A stretch of 64,000 nt of DNA from Pisaster brevispinus. Taxonomy: Eukaryota > Echinodermata > Asteroidea > Forcipulatida > Asteriidae. The stretch spans positions 443,501 to 507,500 of the forward strand of contig JAMKCF010000012.1 of assembly GCA_023634235.1 (NCBI GenBank), read 5' to 3'. Under the pieces are notes generated by a model that was given only the letters and a program-made list of their open reading frames with translations, searched no databases and was not told the DNA's origin. Below, piece after piece: positions 1-12,683 of the stretch (position 1 is the stretch's first letter; each line of letters starts with the position of its first letter). The position numbers and the translations under genes are program-made.

Positions 1-3000
1 GTCTTGATAAAGGTTACAATTCAAGATCATTCATAAGTCGATAATTATGTTTACTTGTTCAGTTCTATTAATAGTGCTCCCTGGAAAAAAAAAGTTGAAA
101 AGACTGATTTATTTATTAATTTTTCTGATAACTGCTACATAGTGTTGGTGCAGTGACGTGACGCACGTTTGTTTGTTTGGTTGTTTTTTCCCCTTTTCAT
201 CGTATAACACGGACACACTGTATAGCTTCATTTCCTATTGTGTTTACACTGACAGTCAATGATGCACAAAACTAACAATAACATCCGATCTGAAAAGTAG
301 AGAACATTATTTGTTTTTGTCTTGGGTTTTTTCTCTTCTTCTTTTTTTATAGCTTGTTTAACCTTTCAATATTTACAGGACTTTCAAAAGTTTGTTATAT
401 TGACTAACAAAATGCACAGATTGTGAACATAATTTGGATAACAATACACAACAAAGGTTATAACAAATAGCAAGACTCAAAGTTATTTGTTTAAAACGCC
501 ATTATAAAATGTCACATTCCTTTCAATACTAAATGGAATTATTGTCTACATTGTTGAAAAACGTATCGCTACTTCGACTGTAATTTTGAATTTGTCAACG
601 AAACTTCATCTCTTTACCCCTCGCACTATGTAAAACAAAACATTTTGCTCCATTTTTCCATTTTATTCGATTAACTAAAGCCGAACTGCTATCCGTTTTA
701 TAGCTACATGGAATATATAATGAGGTTATAGAAATTGCGTTATAAATCATTTGTAATGTCGCAGAAAGGGTGACTGGGATTCTTGAATGTATAAATATTT
801 TTGGTCTTAAAACAGCCCTTTTAAATCTCAGTAGGCTATAAAACATGCTGTTGTTTAGTATTTCTTTATCAATTCAATGAGCAGCCATTTATATTGATTA
901 AAGTTTGATAATGTTTACGCAATGACCAAGTTTCACCAAACAACATCACCATACCAAACTGTATACGCCTGCGGTGACGTCACGTGTTCAGACCTTATCA
1001 CCCATGCGTAAGCCCCCAAATCAACAATGAGATATTTATCAAGCGGAACAATAGTCGGACACAAAGGTGTCAATATTTACTCACCTTTTTGATGATCCTT
1101 AAAGTTATTTTTAGGTTTTGCATAATACTGACTTATAATCACTAATAATATAGTGATGTCATAAAGGAATCGTTGGTTTTGTACACGAATTAAGTTATGA
1201 CATATTTAGACACGTATGGACAGACCATGGAGGCATTTACCTCACTGGGAATCTGAAATAATCGTTGGTTTTGAAATGCATGCATTCTCCGTTATCATCA
1301 AGGAGGTTATAAACATTGGTTAGCATCCACTTAAAAAACGACAATATTGTAAAATAATCTCAATTAATACAGACTTAATGCTCCATATCTATATCAGTCT
1401 GCATTTTGAATCTGAATCGTCGTATTGAGTCGGTTAATATAAGCTTCCTGGAGAAAGGACCCATTTTCTCTATGGCATGTAATCATCGTTTGATCCAGCA
1501 GTCACGATCCTGCTGTTCCATGGCGTCACAAGACAATGAGCTTTTATTAGGTTACAGAAAAACATGTACAGTTTAGTTTTAGTAGGCTACCCATATTTTG
1601 TAATAGTGTGTAATGTTCCACGTTATAACCCAAATGACAGAATAGTGTGTATAGGTCTACATTACCATGACACATTAATTGCATGTCATGTGTTCAATTA
1701 TCGTTCCAACCAAACATTCCTGCGGTTTGTGCCCAGCAGTCACATCGGAAATCACTCTTTCTAATGTTCTCACTAACAAAGAAAACAAATAGGCCCTACA
1801 CTGAGATGAAATGAAACAATTGATAACATTCATCAGAGACGAAGATAGCGCGAGAGGTCAAATGCAAGTCGCATTGTAGGATACTGTGTTCCTTTTGCGC
1901 GGGAAATTACCGTGTTCCGAGTGATCACGCGGGAATCTGCCGGAAATACCCGCTTCAGCTTCACCTCGTCAAATCCATTTAAAATAGCTGTGTAGCAGCA
2001 TGGAGGAAGGTTACTGAGAAGCTCCTCGTTAGATTTTCATTTAGTTTGTTGTGCAGGTTATACAAATCTCTTAACAAGTTTGGCGCTACTCATGATTTGG
2101 GGTTTGTTTTTTTCTTGGTTTCTCTTTTGTTCTTTTTGTTTTTATATTGTTTTATTTCATCGTGTCAGAATAACACTGAACAAAGACGATAATTGTATTC
2201 GATGTTCTTTTAATAGGCTACGAACTTAATTGTCATATACAGGATCTTGCAATACAGTGAACACTTTGGATGTGTTTGTTGATGTACTGTCTATATAGCT
2301 TCAACTTCAAGTCAATAAACGTATCTGTGTCAAACCGTATAAAGAGAAAATGGAAAGCCGATTCACTGTGGAGGAAGCGGGCTAAAGACTCGCAGACCCT
2401 GTGGTGGAAATGAAAACCCACGGCCATTGATTGGTGTTTTATTCAATCAATAGGTTGGCACATCAGCGGAAGTCGTGTACATTACAACCGGGGAAACTTG
2501 AGCCGTATCGAGCGACCCGAGTTACCAAATAGTAAGGCCCCTCTGCTTGTTTGCTCAAACCCCCGGTGCAAGGGAAACTTGAGTCGCTGCTGTGTCCAGA
2601 CAAACGCCATTCCTTGCGCTCGGAGCGGAACAGAAATTTAATATAGAAGCCATTGGGTGTTATTAATATCTGTACTAAAAATGGACAGATTGTATCTTCG
2701 TCCTTTCCGGAGATGTATTTTTCAATTCATGGCTAACTTGTTTTTTAATAGAACTCTGCCTGGATGTTGACGAGTTCTTAAAGAAGAGACTATTGTGTAT
2801 GAGTGCAAAGGAGTTCAATCCAATTTTATCAACAGCTGATATTTCCAACTTCTGTATAATTGTTAACAATTACTTTCACTTTCTGAAAAAAGCTGTTTTG
2901 TTGTTGTAGTCTGCTTGCGTCCTCCAAAACTCTCATTTACGGTATTCTCTTTATTTATTTGTTACATAATTATTAAATTAACAGACACACTACAGTTTAA

Positions 3001-4307
3001 TTTGGTCCACTTCATTTATATTTTGATTATTATTTATTTAGCACAAAAACAACGAATTGAACTAAACTATACAAGCAAGCACGTATGAGGGATATAAAAA
3101 CTTAGTAAGTACGCGATACTTGTTAGTCACCAAACCTAATTATTTGTTTTCTCGTTTCCCTTGTCTTAGTCAAAATATTTACAAGTAAAATAAAATGATG
3201 GATCTTTTGGGGATAAACGTAGTTCGTCGGTATCGTCTGTTTTAATGACTGGTTAATAATTACAAAATTGCATTTAAATTCACATGACGAAAGTCAAGCA
3301 AGCTGGAAATACACTTACTCACACACCCATTTGACTATTTACATGGCGGCCAATGTTCACATACGAAGGGGTCGACCATAGTAATTCATTGCATGGAAGT
3401 GTTGGTGATTTTATCCTCTTGGAAGGTGGCTTATAATGAGGAGAAAATGTAGTTTTAATTGTAAATAACTTGATTGGAAGTTGGTTTTGTTTGTTTATGT
3501 TGACGACTCAATGCTTGTACCTTATATGATAATAAAGATAAGTGATGTTTGAAGAATTGCATTGCAGTTTTTGCATGTGGATACTCAGAAGTAAATATTT
3601 GTAGTAATTCATGCAAATAATAATGAAGATGATGACGACGGCAGTAATCATGCGAGAGAAACATCCGGTCTTCCTCATTACGCGGGTTCAATTGATTGGT
3701 TGACTTAATTACCGGATGCCCTTCACCTGCTGTTTGATTTAGCCTGTTCTTATGTCCCATCCATTATGGTATTAAGTAAAGGAAAGGAAACTCACGGTCC
3801 AAGCTAGCTTGGCCACGACATACCAATATTCGTATTGTGGATACTGGGTTAAACTAATTTGTTCCTGTAATTTTGTTGAATTCTTTTTAAACATTTATTC
3901 TTTTTGTCATCGCATCTGTGAAAGCACAATGAGAGAAGGAAAAGTAATACATTTAATTGTTTCAATCAATTAATCATGATGTTCCCGTCCATAAACCATT
4001 ATTACTCAATAAATCAAACCATTTTGGCTCTATCCCTTTCCAATATTAATTTCCATGGCAGAAAAATAAATTACTCTCATCAAATTTCATGGCCGGAAGT
4101 AAAATGTTAATGAGATTACGAAATACATTATTCTGAGTGCCTATACTTCCCAGTTCCCATCCTTCAATTATTACAAAATATCTCCAATTTATAATTATTC
4201 TTGACTTGTGTGCAACTGGTATCATTTTTTTTAAATCGAGCTGCTCTATGATATTATCGTTATATGATGGACTGCTTGTGGTTTACAGGATTCTACAGAA
4301 TATTAGT
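1..4307. other. Intergenic, no gene recognised
   Basis: Only short open frames in AT-rich sequence; none has recognisable protein character or a splice-compatible neighbour. A perfect CRE palindrome overlaps a CACGTG E-box at 975-986. A patch around 2460-2640 is richer in CpG than its surroundings and could be a promoter or 5' exon of something not resolved here. Confidence 0.5.
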
Positions 4308-4440
4308 GCCATGTCCGAACTGGTGGCTCACGGCAGTAGTGGCTATGGCTGCAACGCCGAATAAATATCCCATTCTTCAATGTTGTCGTTGCAGCCAACG
4401 GCCATAGACGTATGTTAAAGTCGCTTAATTCGGACATGGT
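4308..4440. mobile_element. Short inverted-repeat element (MITE-like)
   Basis: The ends are inverted copies: CCATGTCCGAA on the left and TTCGGACATGG on the right. Both arms carry a CTATGG...GCTGCAACG block further in. There is no coding capacity. It resembles the element at 51095-51232, whose end also reads ATGTC-GAATTGG. A clear target-site duplication is not visible. Confidence 0.6.
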
Positions 4441-7400
4441 CTTACTATACACATTAAGTCTTGGCGAGTGACATTTACAATGAATTACATTGTTCAGTTG
4501 AATTGAAAAGGTGACGTCATGTATGACATCATTAGACGTTTGTGCAGCGAACCAACACATTTGCCAAAGAAATTAAATATTAACCTATTCACATGTAGGC
4601 ATAATACTGTACACGATGATGTTCCTGTATTGAGTTATACACCTTGTTCAAAAGTATACAAATAAGTTTATGTAATGAATTTACCACTTAACAATACATG
4701 ATTAATTATCACCTTACAAGATGTGATAATTTCATGACGTCACCTTTGGGCGTTTACTAATTCCAATGCCTTGCGTTAAGAATTCTGACCACTGGGCTTA
4801 TTTCTCATTGGTGATCTATTTGTGGTTGGTGCGGTTTGATGACAGTCGATGATGACACTCGTCACGTTACATTGATATGGAAAATACCGTCAAATGGTCA
4901 GATGTTGCTGGTTGGAAGTGATTCTGTGGAAGAATTCTAGGTTTATGATCAGACTCAGAGTATTAAATAGTTGCTCTTTCAGTTAATGTAGAGGAGTCAA
5001 TCGTGTTTTCAAGTAAAGCTGAGGATTCCAAATTGGATAAATATTAGCACATTTGTGAACACAGGAAATATAAGCAAGATAACAAGGGTTGTCGTTTCTT
5101 GCACATGTCTAAATTGTTGTTGGCAGTTTGAAACAGGAAGAGCAATCGTATGTATATATATTTTTCCCCCCTTTAGACATACATGAATAAAAATTGAACA
5201 GGGGCTGTAAGGAAAATACAAATGTATAAAAACTCATCGAATCATGTGCACATCCATGCAGATCTATGGCAGCGAAAAATAAATAACAAACTATCATCGA
5301 ATATGCCATTAAATATATTATTAGCCTAAAATGGATTTGCTTACAAACAATGTTAAGAGTTTTTGTTCTTTAATAAAAAATCAAAACATCACGAGAAATG
5401 GACAAATGGAAGAACCCGGCTGACGAAAGGATCTGGTGGTTAAGCCTTCGATTTCTCCGATTTTGTGACTATTCATTATTCAATTTGTGTTGTATTTCTT
5501 ATTTTCAAATAGTTTTTTTTTTGGTTTTTTTAATGATATTTCTTACATTTGTTTAATTTTTTCTAATTCGGCCACTGGTTGCCATGGGAATGCTTTTTGA
5601 TGAAAATAAACAGTGAATGAATAATTGAAGGCTGTGTTTAAATCGCTGTCATGAAAAATGGACAGCTTAAATTTTGATGAAAATAAGAAACTTTGGAATG
5701 TGTTAATACATGGAATGACACTGCGGTTAATTAACAGAAAAACCAACAATTTTCCTGGAAAGTTGGACGAGTTTTTGCGGTTTCGTGAGTTTTGTGGTAT
5801 GTTTGAAGGTTACCAAGTTTGAGGGTAACTTGAATTGTAAAATGTTTTTACCACACTCGATAATATTGTCAGCGTTTGTTGATACTTCTCAATGTTCAGA
5901 AGTGAAATTTGGTGTCCGTTTCTACAAATAAAATATTATATAATGTGTCTTTGTTTTGTATGCCACACATACACATGTATTCCTTTTAGTTCTTTGTCAA
6001 ATAAATACCTGTTGTGTTTTTGTAATTTTATTCTCGATTATTTTTGACAATAGTTTGCCTTTTTTGTTTGTCTTTGCATCATATTCTACCTATTCCTAGC
6101 CACCTCGCCCTTTTTTGTGACATACCGGTACCTTATCGCAATAACATTCCAATCCTACAAAACATTGTTGTTGTTGTTGTTGTTTTGTGTGTTTTTTTAA
6201 AGCCAAATCGAAACTAGAACCTCGTACATCTTCAGATTCTCCCACGTGAATAGTTAAGTGAGGGGTTTTCTTTTAATTCTAGAGGGATTTGTTTTGTTTC
6301 AATAATTATAAATGGAACCGGAAGTTAACCGGAACTAGAGATGGGAAGACCTGAACGGAACGCCAAAACTTCCGCATTGAGCCGGGAGTTGTCTCTTGAT
6401 ACTCCTGCTTCTTCCGAATCACGTATACCACCGCGTTGTGGATGGATCCGTTTGCAAGCATAAATCAAGATCCCTTGTATTTTCCAAACGTCATAAGTTT
6501 AAGCTTGGACTGTTAGGAATCTTAGAAATGCAGTTGATAAATGTGCCCACGCGTCGGTGCGACCCCAGTGGTATTTTATGCCACCATAAATAAATGGCTA
6601 TATATGAATGGTAATGATGTACATGTTACATGAACTCTGTCTCTCTCTAGAGTCTGTCTAAAAACTGTTGTAGGCCTACTGTTTAAATTCTGGTAGGAAC
6701 ACTGTGGCCTGATATCGTCAAACCAAACGGGTTTGGAGACGAGACTGTTATAAAGCAAATTATAAATGTTGATATCAATTCGAAAACATATTTAAAAGGA
6801 ATGCTACGATCTGTTTACACATATTTGGGGCAAGTCTTCTTTTATATTTGCTCAATCATCAAACATTATGAACCAATATTTTAGGATTGTTATAAAAAAA
6901 AAAGAAAAAAAAAGATATATCAATATAGAATGGTCGTATATGCAGAAAGACAATAAGTTTATACCGTGTATAGTGAGTGTGTAAATGCAGATATCAAGAT
7001 TTGTTAACAATTGATTTGTGTTGTGGACTGGTGAATAGTTAGTTCAACAGAATCAAACACAAATAATTAGTCATGGTCTTAAAAAGCTTCAGATTTTAAT
7101 TCAACTACCACCTAGAAATAGTGTTCTTAAACTCATCTGAATATCTGGAATATGAAAACATTTCCAATGTAATTTGCTATCTGATCTATACTCAAAACAG
7201 CGCATTCGTGCATTTCGTAAATTTAAGCATTTTGATTTGTTCAAAGCATTCCCCTCACGATTCGCATTATTATTCAGTACGAGTACAAGGCAGGTATTAA
7301 GTAATGTGATCGCACGATCGGAAGCCATTTTCTTCCCCAGAGCTGTCAAATCTCGCGAGATTACCCTTACAATTGATACATACATAATTACTTCCGTCCC

Positions 7401-8029
7401 GTATTGAGTTACAACTCCCCGGCACATCGCGTCTGTGGAATCGAATATACAACAAGCCAGATACGGTGTTGTCAGCTTGACTGAACGTTAATGCATGAAT
7501 AATGAGATCCTAGAGACAGGATCGATTAATAGAATTCGAATCTTAATGTTGTCGAGTCTTCGGCTATTGTTAACAGAACTCTATGAGTTGTAAACTAGAG
7601 AAATGTGTGAATGCAAGTTTCTGTGTTTTGTAATGTAGGCTACTCTTTAAGGTGCCACTGCACCAAGTTCCTCTTGTGTCAACATCATCCAATGAAACTC
7701 ACAACACCACAGTATTGGCCCTCAACGATATTATAATTAATTTAACTATACATATTTTTATTTAGTACTTACGATGTCCGATTTGATATCAATCGGATGT
7801 TGATTAATAAACCCCAGGACGTAATTCTTTACATTCACATCGCAGCTGGGTACAGTTACTCACTAATATATTCTATTGGCGATTTTAATTTGAAATAAGA
7901 GAATTTTTTTCCGGATTTGTATATTTGATTAGATTAAGAATATCTCCACAACACGTGAACGTTTCTACAATCAAATTATATTATTAATGTTGATTGAATG
8001 ACACTTTTTGTATTCCTTCTTCTAAATTT
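4441..8029. other. Intergenic, no gene recognised
   Basis: Perfect TGACGTCA palindromes lie at 4512-4519 and 4735-4742. A short (TTG)n run is near 6166-6184. Overlapping open frames of 77 and 108 codons on opposite strands around 7101-7427 look like chance frames. Nothing else is supportable. Confidence 0.5.
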
Positions 8030-8293
8030 CTATAGATAGTTCCCAATGGACGCCATCTTTACGGGCAAATTGCATTTTGGCTTGCAGGCTCGTAAAGCGC
8101 TCAAATTATTAACGCAGCCGCACTGTTTACTAAATCGTGCAATGAGTTTTGTGCATTATTCTATATCTATGGTTTTGTGAAAAGTGCGCGTGCTGCACGC
8201 CGTTGTCACGCGAAACGCATGACTGTGTGTTCCAAATAATTGCCCGTAAAGATAGCCGATTTACGTCATATATTATTGCAACCTATCTATCAT
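8030..8293. mobile_element. Imperfect terminal-inverted-repeat element
   Basis: The left end (ATAGATAGTT, then CATCTTTACGGGCAA) is matched in inverse orientation by the right end (TTGCCCGTAAAGATAG, then AACCTATCTAT). The interior is non-coding and includes a GCGCGTGCTGCACGC palindrome. Length and structure fit a degenerate MITE. Confidence 0.55.
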
Positions 8294-8303
8294 GAAATTA
8301 TTT

Positions 8304-8591
8304 TCAACCATACCTCATCGAACTTAAGCGCACAATGTGACCTCTATGAACATCACTAGGGATCATTCCTATTTTGGTTGAATCGGATGATAACCACACT
8401 GTATTTCCAAACACATATTGGTAAATCACCGTGGGTTTTACTTGGAATTTGACTTGTTTGCGGTAAAAAAAATAATCAGTTTTATTTCCCGTGATTTCTT
8501 CATCGGAAATGCGGTCCAACTCAATTTTGTTAACAAATCTTTCAGGAGCAAAGGAACAAAACGGTGACATTTGTATTCGTGAACGACCCAC
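8304..8591 (-). other. Unassigned 95-codon open frame
   Basis: This is the longest frame of its neighbourhood, beginning with a GTG codon rather than ATG, and it abuts the inverted-repeat element at 8030-8293. The composition (VWLSSDSTKIGMIPSDVHRG near the end) is more protein-like than most frames nearby. I see no domain and no convincing splice partner. It may be a degenerate transposon fragment or chance. Confidence 0.15.
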
Positions 8592-8769
8592 AGCCTCACT
8601 CGTAATGGCAATATTCCTCCAACCCCTTAAAAGTGGAATTTACTTTTTAGTTCCAGTACTCAAGGTTTGTTCATTATAAGTTCATATACCTGTCTAACAC
8701 AATTCTTGTACTACAACTTACAAGGATACGCTTTTTATACCGATACTCTGCTCCATGGTCTACTCTGCC

Positions 8770-8873
8770 CCCCCCCCCAAAAAAAAAAAAAAAAAAAAAC
8801 CACCAAGAAACCGAGGGTATGAAGCCCTCCAATCCAACCCTACCCAGCCCCCCCCCCCCCCCCCCCCCCCCCA
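8770..8873. repeat. Poly-C / poly-A / poly-C homopolymer block
   Basis: A run of C is followed directly by a run of A, and after a short spacer by another long C run ending near 8872. It is low-complexity sequence, and run lengths may be unreliable in the assembly. Confidence 0.9.
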
Positions 8874-9279
8874 TCGGCTCTAAAATACCCCCGTCCTAAT
8901 CATTCCTAACCACAGCTGTGTGAGTATTGCAAAGAAACACTGTAGGCCAGGCCTACAATAATGTACGTGAATGCTGAGTGCAATGAACAAAGGATTGCAA
9001 CGATATGATTTGAAGTGACTATACACTATAGAGCCAACCTTGGGGGTATACACGTCATCAGACTGCCCCGGGGGAAGGGACAGTTTATCACTCACTACAA
9101 GGTTTTTACAAATTTTCTTTACAACTATATGTATATTTAAAACAATGTAAACTTGAATATGATGTTGTTGTTGTTGAATGTTGATGATGTTGTATGCTTT
9201 TATTCATTTGCTCAATATAATTTTGAAGAAATAGATGTCAGTTTTTGCATCGGGGCTAAAGAATATAATTTGGTTTTTT

Positions 9280-9459
9280 ACTCTTACACGATGGGTATTA
9301 AGCACTGTATACTCAGTACTTTCCCGAGTGAGTTCTGTGAAGAAAAAAACAAAATCACAAGCAAATCACTCGGGTGGGAATCGAAGCGACTATCTTTTAA
9401 TTTTCACAGAACTCGGGAAAGTATGTGAGTTGACAGTGCTTAATATGTGTGTAAGGGTG
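9280..9459 (-). mobile_element. SINE tail fragment with an inverted second tail
   Basis: Read on the minus strand, 9280-9400 has a B-box-like TTCGATTCCCACCCGAGT, then a T-run, then GGAAAGTACTGAGTATACAG and a GTAAGAGT end. The same order occurs on the plus strand at 50690-50810. The stretch 9403-9459 repeats the tail in inverse orientation (TTCACAGAACTCGGGAAAG...), giving two arms of about 60 bp around a central tRNA-like segment. Confidence 0.6.
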
Positions 9460-11567
9460 AACGCAAAAATATATAATTTTGAAAACATTGTTTATAGGAA
9501 TGTAACTTATTTGTTCCGAGGCGTATTTTTTAACATTCAGCCAGATTTGAATAGTGTTATTATAGGGCATGTGACGTATTTTCCCGAATGATTTACAAAA
9601 GTTTGAAGTTTGTGCTCGTCTAAACATAAAGCAAATCAAACATATTATTTTGAACATCTGCGGTTTTCGGTCAAAGAAAAGCTGTGAAAAGATTTTATGC
9701 ATGAACTAGTTCCTCAAAAAGTTGAACCAGAGGTGTTGTTCTCAAATCTACGTCACAGAGGTATTTGTCATAAAGGATTCAAGTGTTCAGGAAACTACAC
9801 AGTCAATGTCAAGGTGAATGCGGTTAGAACACGTACTTGTATAACCCTGACGAGGTGTAACACTTAACCTGCTAACCTACATGACGTTGGAAAGAAAATA
9901 CAGCCTGCCCAGCTTCGTGTTTACCCACTCACCATCAGCGGTGGGTTGACTGTCAGGAACAATACATTTACCATGTATTTAAGACAAAAACTTCGGGTAA
10001 AGTTTTTTTTTTAAGGATTGGGTTATGGGTTTTTTTATTTTGGCGCCATGGTCAAGGATAGTATGGGTCATTTATGGGTTCAAGAAGGGGTCATGACCGA
10101 TCACTTTATAAACAGTGTGGGGTCATTATTAATCGGAAGTCAATTAATATTTATGTTCATATGACTGATCATAATGGATTCGATGGCAGGTTTTGATTTA
10201 GGGAAGCATTATCATTGAAAAATAGGATGTTGAAATGGTGTTCAGTTGAATCAACTCATGAGCTGTAAGGAAGTATCTTGTTAAAAATATGAACGGCCTC
10301 ATAAACAGATGTTTGCGGTTTTTGTTTAACAACAAATGTGCAAGTTATTAAGTGAAACGTTCAGTGAAAATTTCTGTTTATGGGTTTCTTTTCACAAAAT
10401 TTGTTTTATTCGTCAAGAAAAACAACACAAGTTTTCATAATAACAAACAAACCAAAACGTAAACAACGCCGAGGTGCTGAAGAGAAACAATTGTGACATT
10501 AATCTTGTGAGTGGCCCCTTTAAGATCTGTGAATAACAACTTGGAGATGATCCCAGCAGCCCCTACGGGAACCGGTCACTCAGGGTTTCATTAGATTACA
10601 TCCCAATCAATCCGGAAAATCCAGGTTTCGTTGAGTCCAGCGGAACTCTACTGATTTCCCCCAGTGCTCTACCTTTGGTCTCTGCACTAAGTCATTATAT
10701 TCACTGTGTTTATTTAGGGTTGTGTTGCAAGTAAAATGCATCTTGTGTTTTATTTAGATTTCATAATAGCAAAGTAATGCTGCAGCATCAGAGATCTTTG
10801 TTAAATTTCTCTCATTAGATTTCTTTCCCAACAAAATGTCGTTCTTTTGTTGACTGCAGCTGGGTTGTGTTTAACTGTAGTTTCAGTATGAGGGCGGTAT
10901 TACAGTAACTCAAAATGAATCCAAAATCACCTTGGGCTCACTATGTTATTATTGTATTCACCATGATTCCATTTTCGATGTTATGTATTATTTGGGGATC
11001 GATTTGGTCGCCGTAATCAGTATAACCTGTTTTTACGAGTTATGTGAGGAGATTTTTGGTTTACAAACGGAAACTGTCAATTTTACTCTAATATGATAAT
11101 TTGATAGTTCCTTTGTTTTCATGTGCCATAGTAATTCACCTTCCTCACGTATGCACAGCAACAAGTTCACTCAGGATAATTGGATCTGTCCTCTATGGAT
11201 ATTAAATATGTTTATCATGTAGTCAAATTGGAGCGTCTTAAATTGGTGTTCAGAGATATTATCATGGTGTATTGTTTTAACCCTCTATAGTGATAACAAT
11301 CATATGGTAATGACAGGTGCTTTCGGTTTCAGATCTAGACTCTTTTTCTATTTCGTGGATTATTTTTTGAAGTTGAAGATGACTGAAGCCTTAGATAATC
11401 ATCAACTTAAATACATCGATGCAGAAGGGGCTAGATTGTTCCCATATGACCACACCCTGGTTTCACCCAGGAAATATTGGTCTATGGTTGACTGGGGTCG
11501 ACCGACAATGGGCAGTGTTCATTCAAACAATTTCATCTTTTATTATTCATTTTGTGTGTCAATCCAG
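9460..11567. other. Non-coding sequence upstream of the phosphatase exon
   Basis: This is the expected place for the upstream intron of the MAP-kinase phosphatase gene, and no rhodanese-type exon could be recognised in it. A 118-codon frame begins at 11304 but reads through the splice acceptor at 11561-11567 in a different frame and looks accidental. Confidence 0.4.
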
Positions 11568-12683
11568 GTGGATTTAATAAATTCGGTAAGGAGTATTCCT
11601 CGTTGTGTACAGCATCTTCAGTCCAGCCTAATCCACCACCAGAAGCAGCAGCAGCAGTAGCAGCAACCGTAGAACCTCCTGCCGCCGTTGTACCCTCACT
11701 ACGCCTGCAGCGCCTCACGAGGTGCGCAACTGTACCTCTCGTACCAACCTCAGCTAACGAAACCTCCTCGGTACCAGCCCGCACCATCCCAATTCACACT
11801 GAGGGGGAACCAGTGCAGATCCTTCCACATCTCTTTCTTGGGAACGCCTTTCATGCAGCTCGGAGAGACCTTCTTGAGGTTCATGGTATCACGGCTGTGC
11901 TGAACGTCTCTCGTTGTGTGCCAAATTACTTCATGAATGATGGAGCCATCACATACAAGAGCATACCTGTAGATGATGATAACGAGGCTGATCTGTTGTC
12001 ATGGTTTCCTGATGCCATTGATTTCATAAGTAAGTTAATGGGGAGGGGGGGGGGTTATCAACAATGCAGCGAAAATAGCTGTCAGCCATTTCTATATAAA
12101 TCAATATACCATTCCCCAAGCATTCATCTCATACTCTTTGCCACACTGCCCATAAATGAATAATGGAAAACCTTACGATCATTTTGTTTGTCTTTTGTTT
12201 GTGTTTTTAGATGCAGTCCAACTTGCTGGTGGATCTGTCTTGATTCATTGTCGAGCTGGTATTAGTCGCTCAGCCACCGTCTGTCTCGCCTACCTCATGA
12301 AAGTTCAATCCATGCGCCTAGAGGAAGCCTTTGAGTTTGTTCGCAGTCTCCGCAAAGTTATCTCTCCAAACTTCTCCTTCATGCTACAGCTTCTGAAGTA
12401 CGAGGCCGAACTGAAACAGCAGCGGGATAACCCCCTCCAGTTGCCCGGCAGAGACTGCCAGACACCCCATGATTTTAGGAAGTCACTGCCGGTGCTTTTC
12501 CCCGGTGCTAGGAGGACCCGGAGCGCATCCCTCCCGTGTCTGGTCCCAGCCTCTGATAAACCACGGCACCAAGTGCCGCAGCCAAAATGTCCGTCCGTAT
12601 TTAATTTTGCAATAGCGCCCTCTTGTGGTTGGCAACACCCTGACCATGGACAGGGCGCCAAACCAATTTGTTCGCCATCTTAA
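11568..12683 (+). CDS. Dual-specificity MAP-kinase phosphatase (DUSP1/2/4/5 group), 3' part
   Basis: The product dephosphorylates Thr and Tyr in the activation loop of MAP kinases; this subgroup is typically nuclear and transcriptionally induced. Two exons are supported: 11568-12029 and 12211-12683, joined in phase 1. The first opens with GGFNKFGKEYSSLC, which matches the end of the rhodanese/CH2 domain (GGYEAF...LC in vertebrate MKPs). A Pro/Ala-rich linker follows, then the catalytic domain from EPVQILPHLFLGNAFHAARR. The general-acid Asp lies in the IPVDDDNEADLLSWF loop. The P-loop HCRAGISRSAT is complete, with the Cys codon at 12249-12251, and ISPNFSFM is present. The acceptor at 11568 requires an upstream exon ending in phase 1 that carries most of the rhodanese domain; I could not find it, so the gene is partial as annotated. 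The last codons contain GCGCCCTCTTGTGG, which resembles a common repeat motif, so the C terminus may be recent. Confidence 0.92.

Noticed and set aside
7101..7427. Overlapping 108-codon (-) and 77-codon (+) frames
   Set aside because: They are mutual shadows in AT-rich DNA, without domain character or splice partners.
9153..9702. Three overlapping frames of 91-118 codons
   Set aside because: They cover a SINE-like inverted repeat on both strands; the length reflects repeat composition.
11304..11660. 118-codon frame just upstream of the phosphatase exon
   Set aside because: It crosses the real acceptor at 11567 in the wrong frame and shows no rhodanese motifs.
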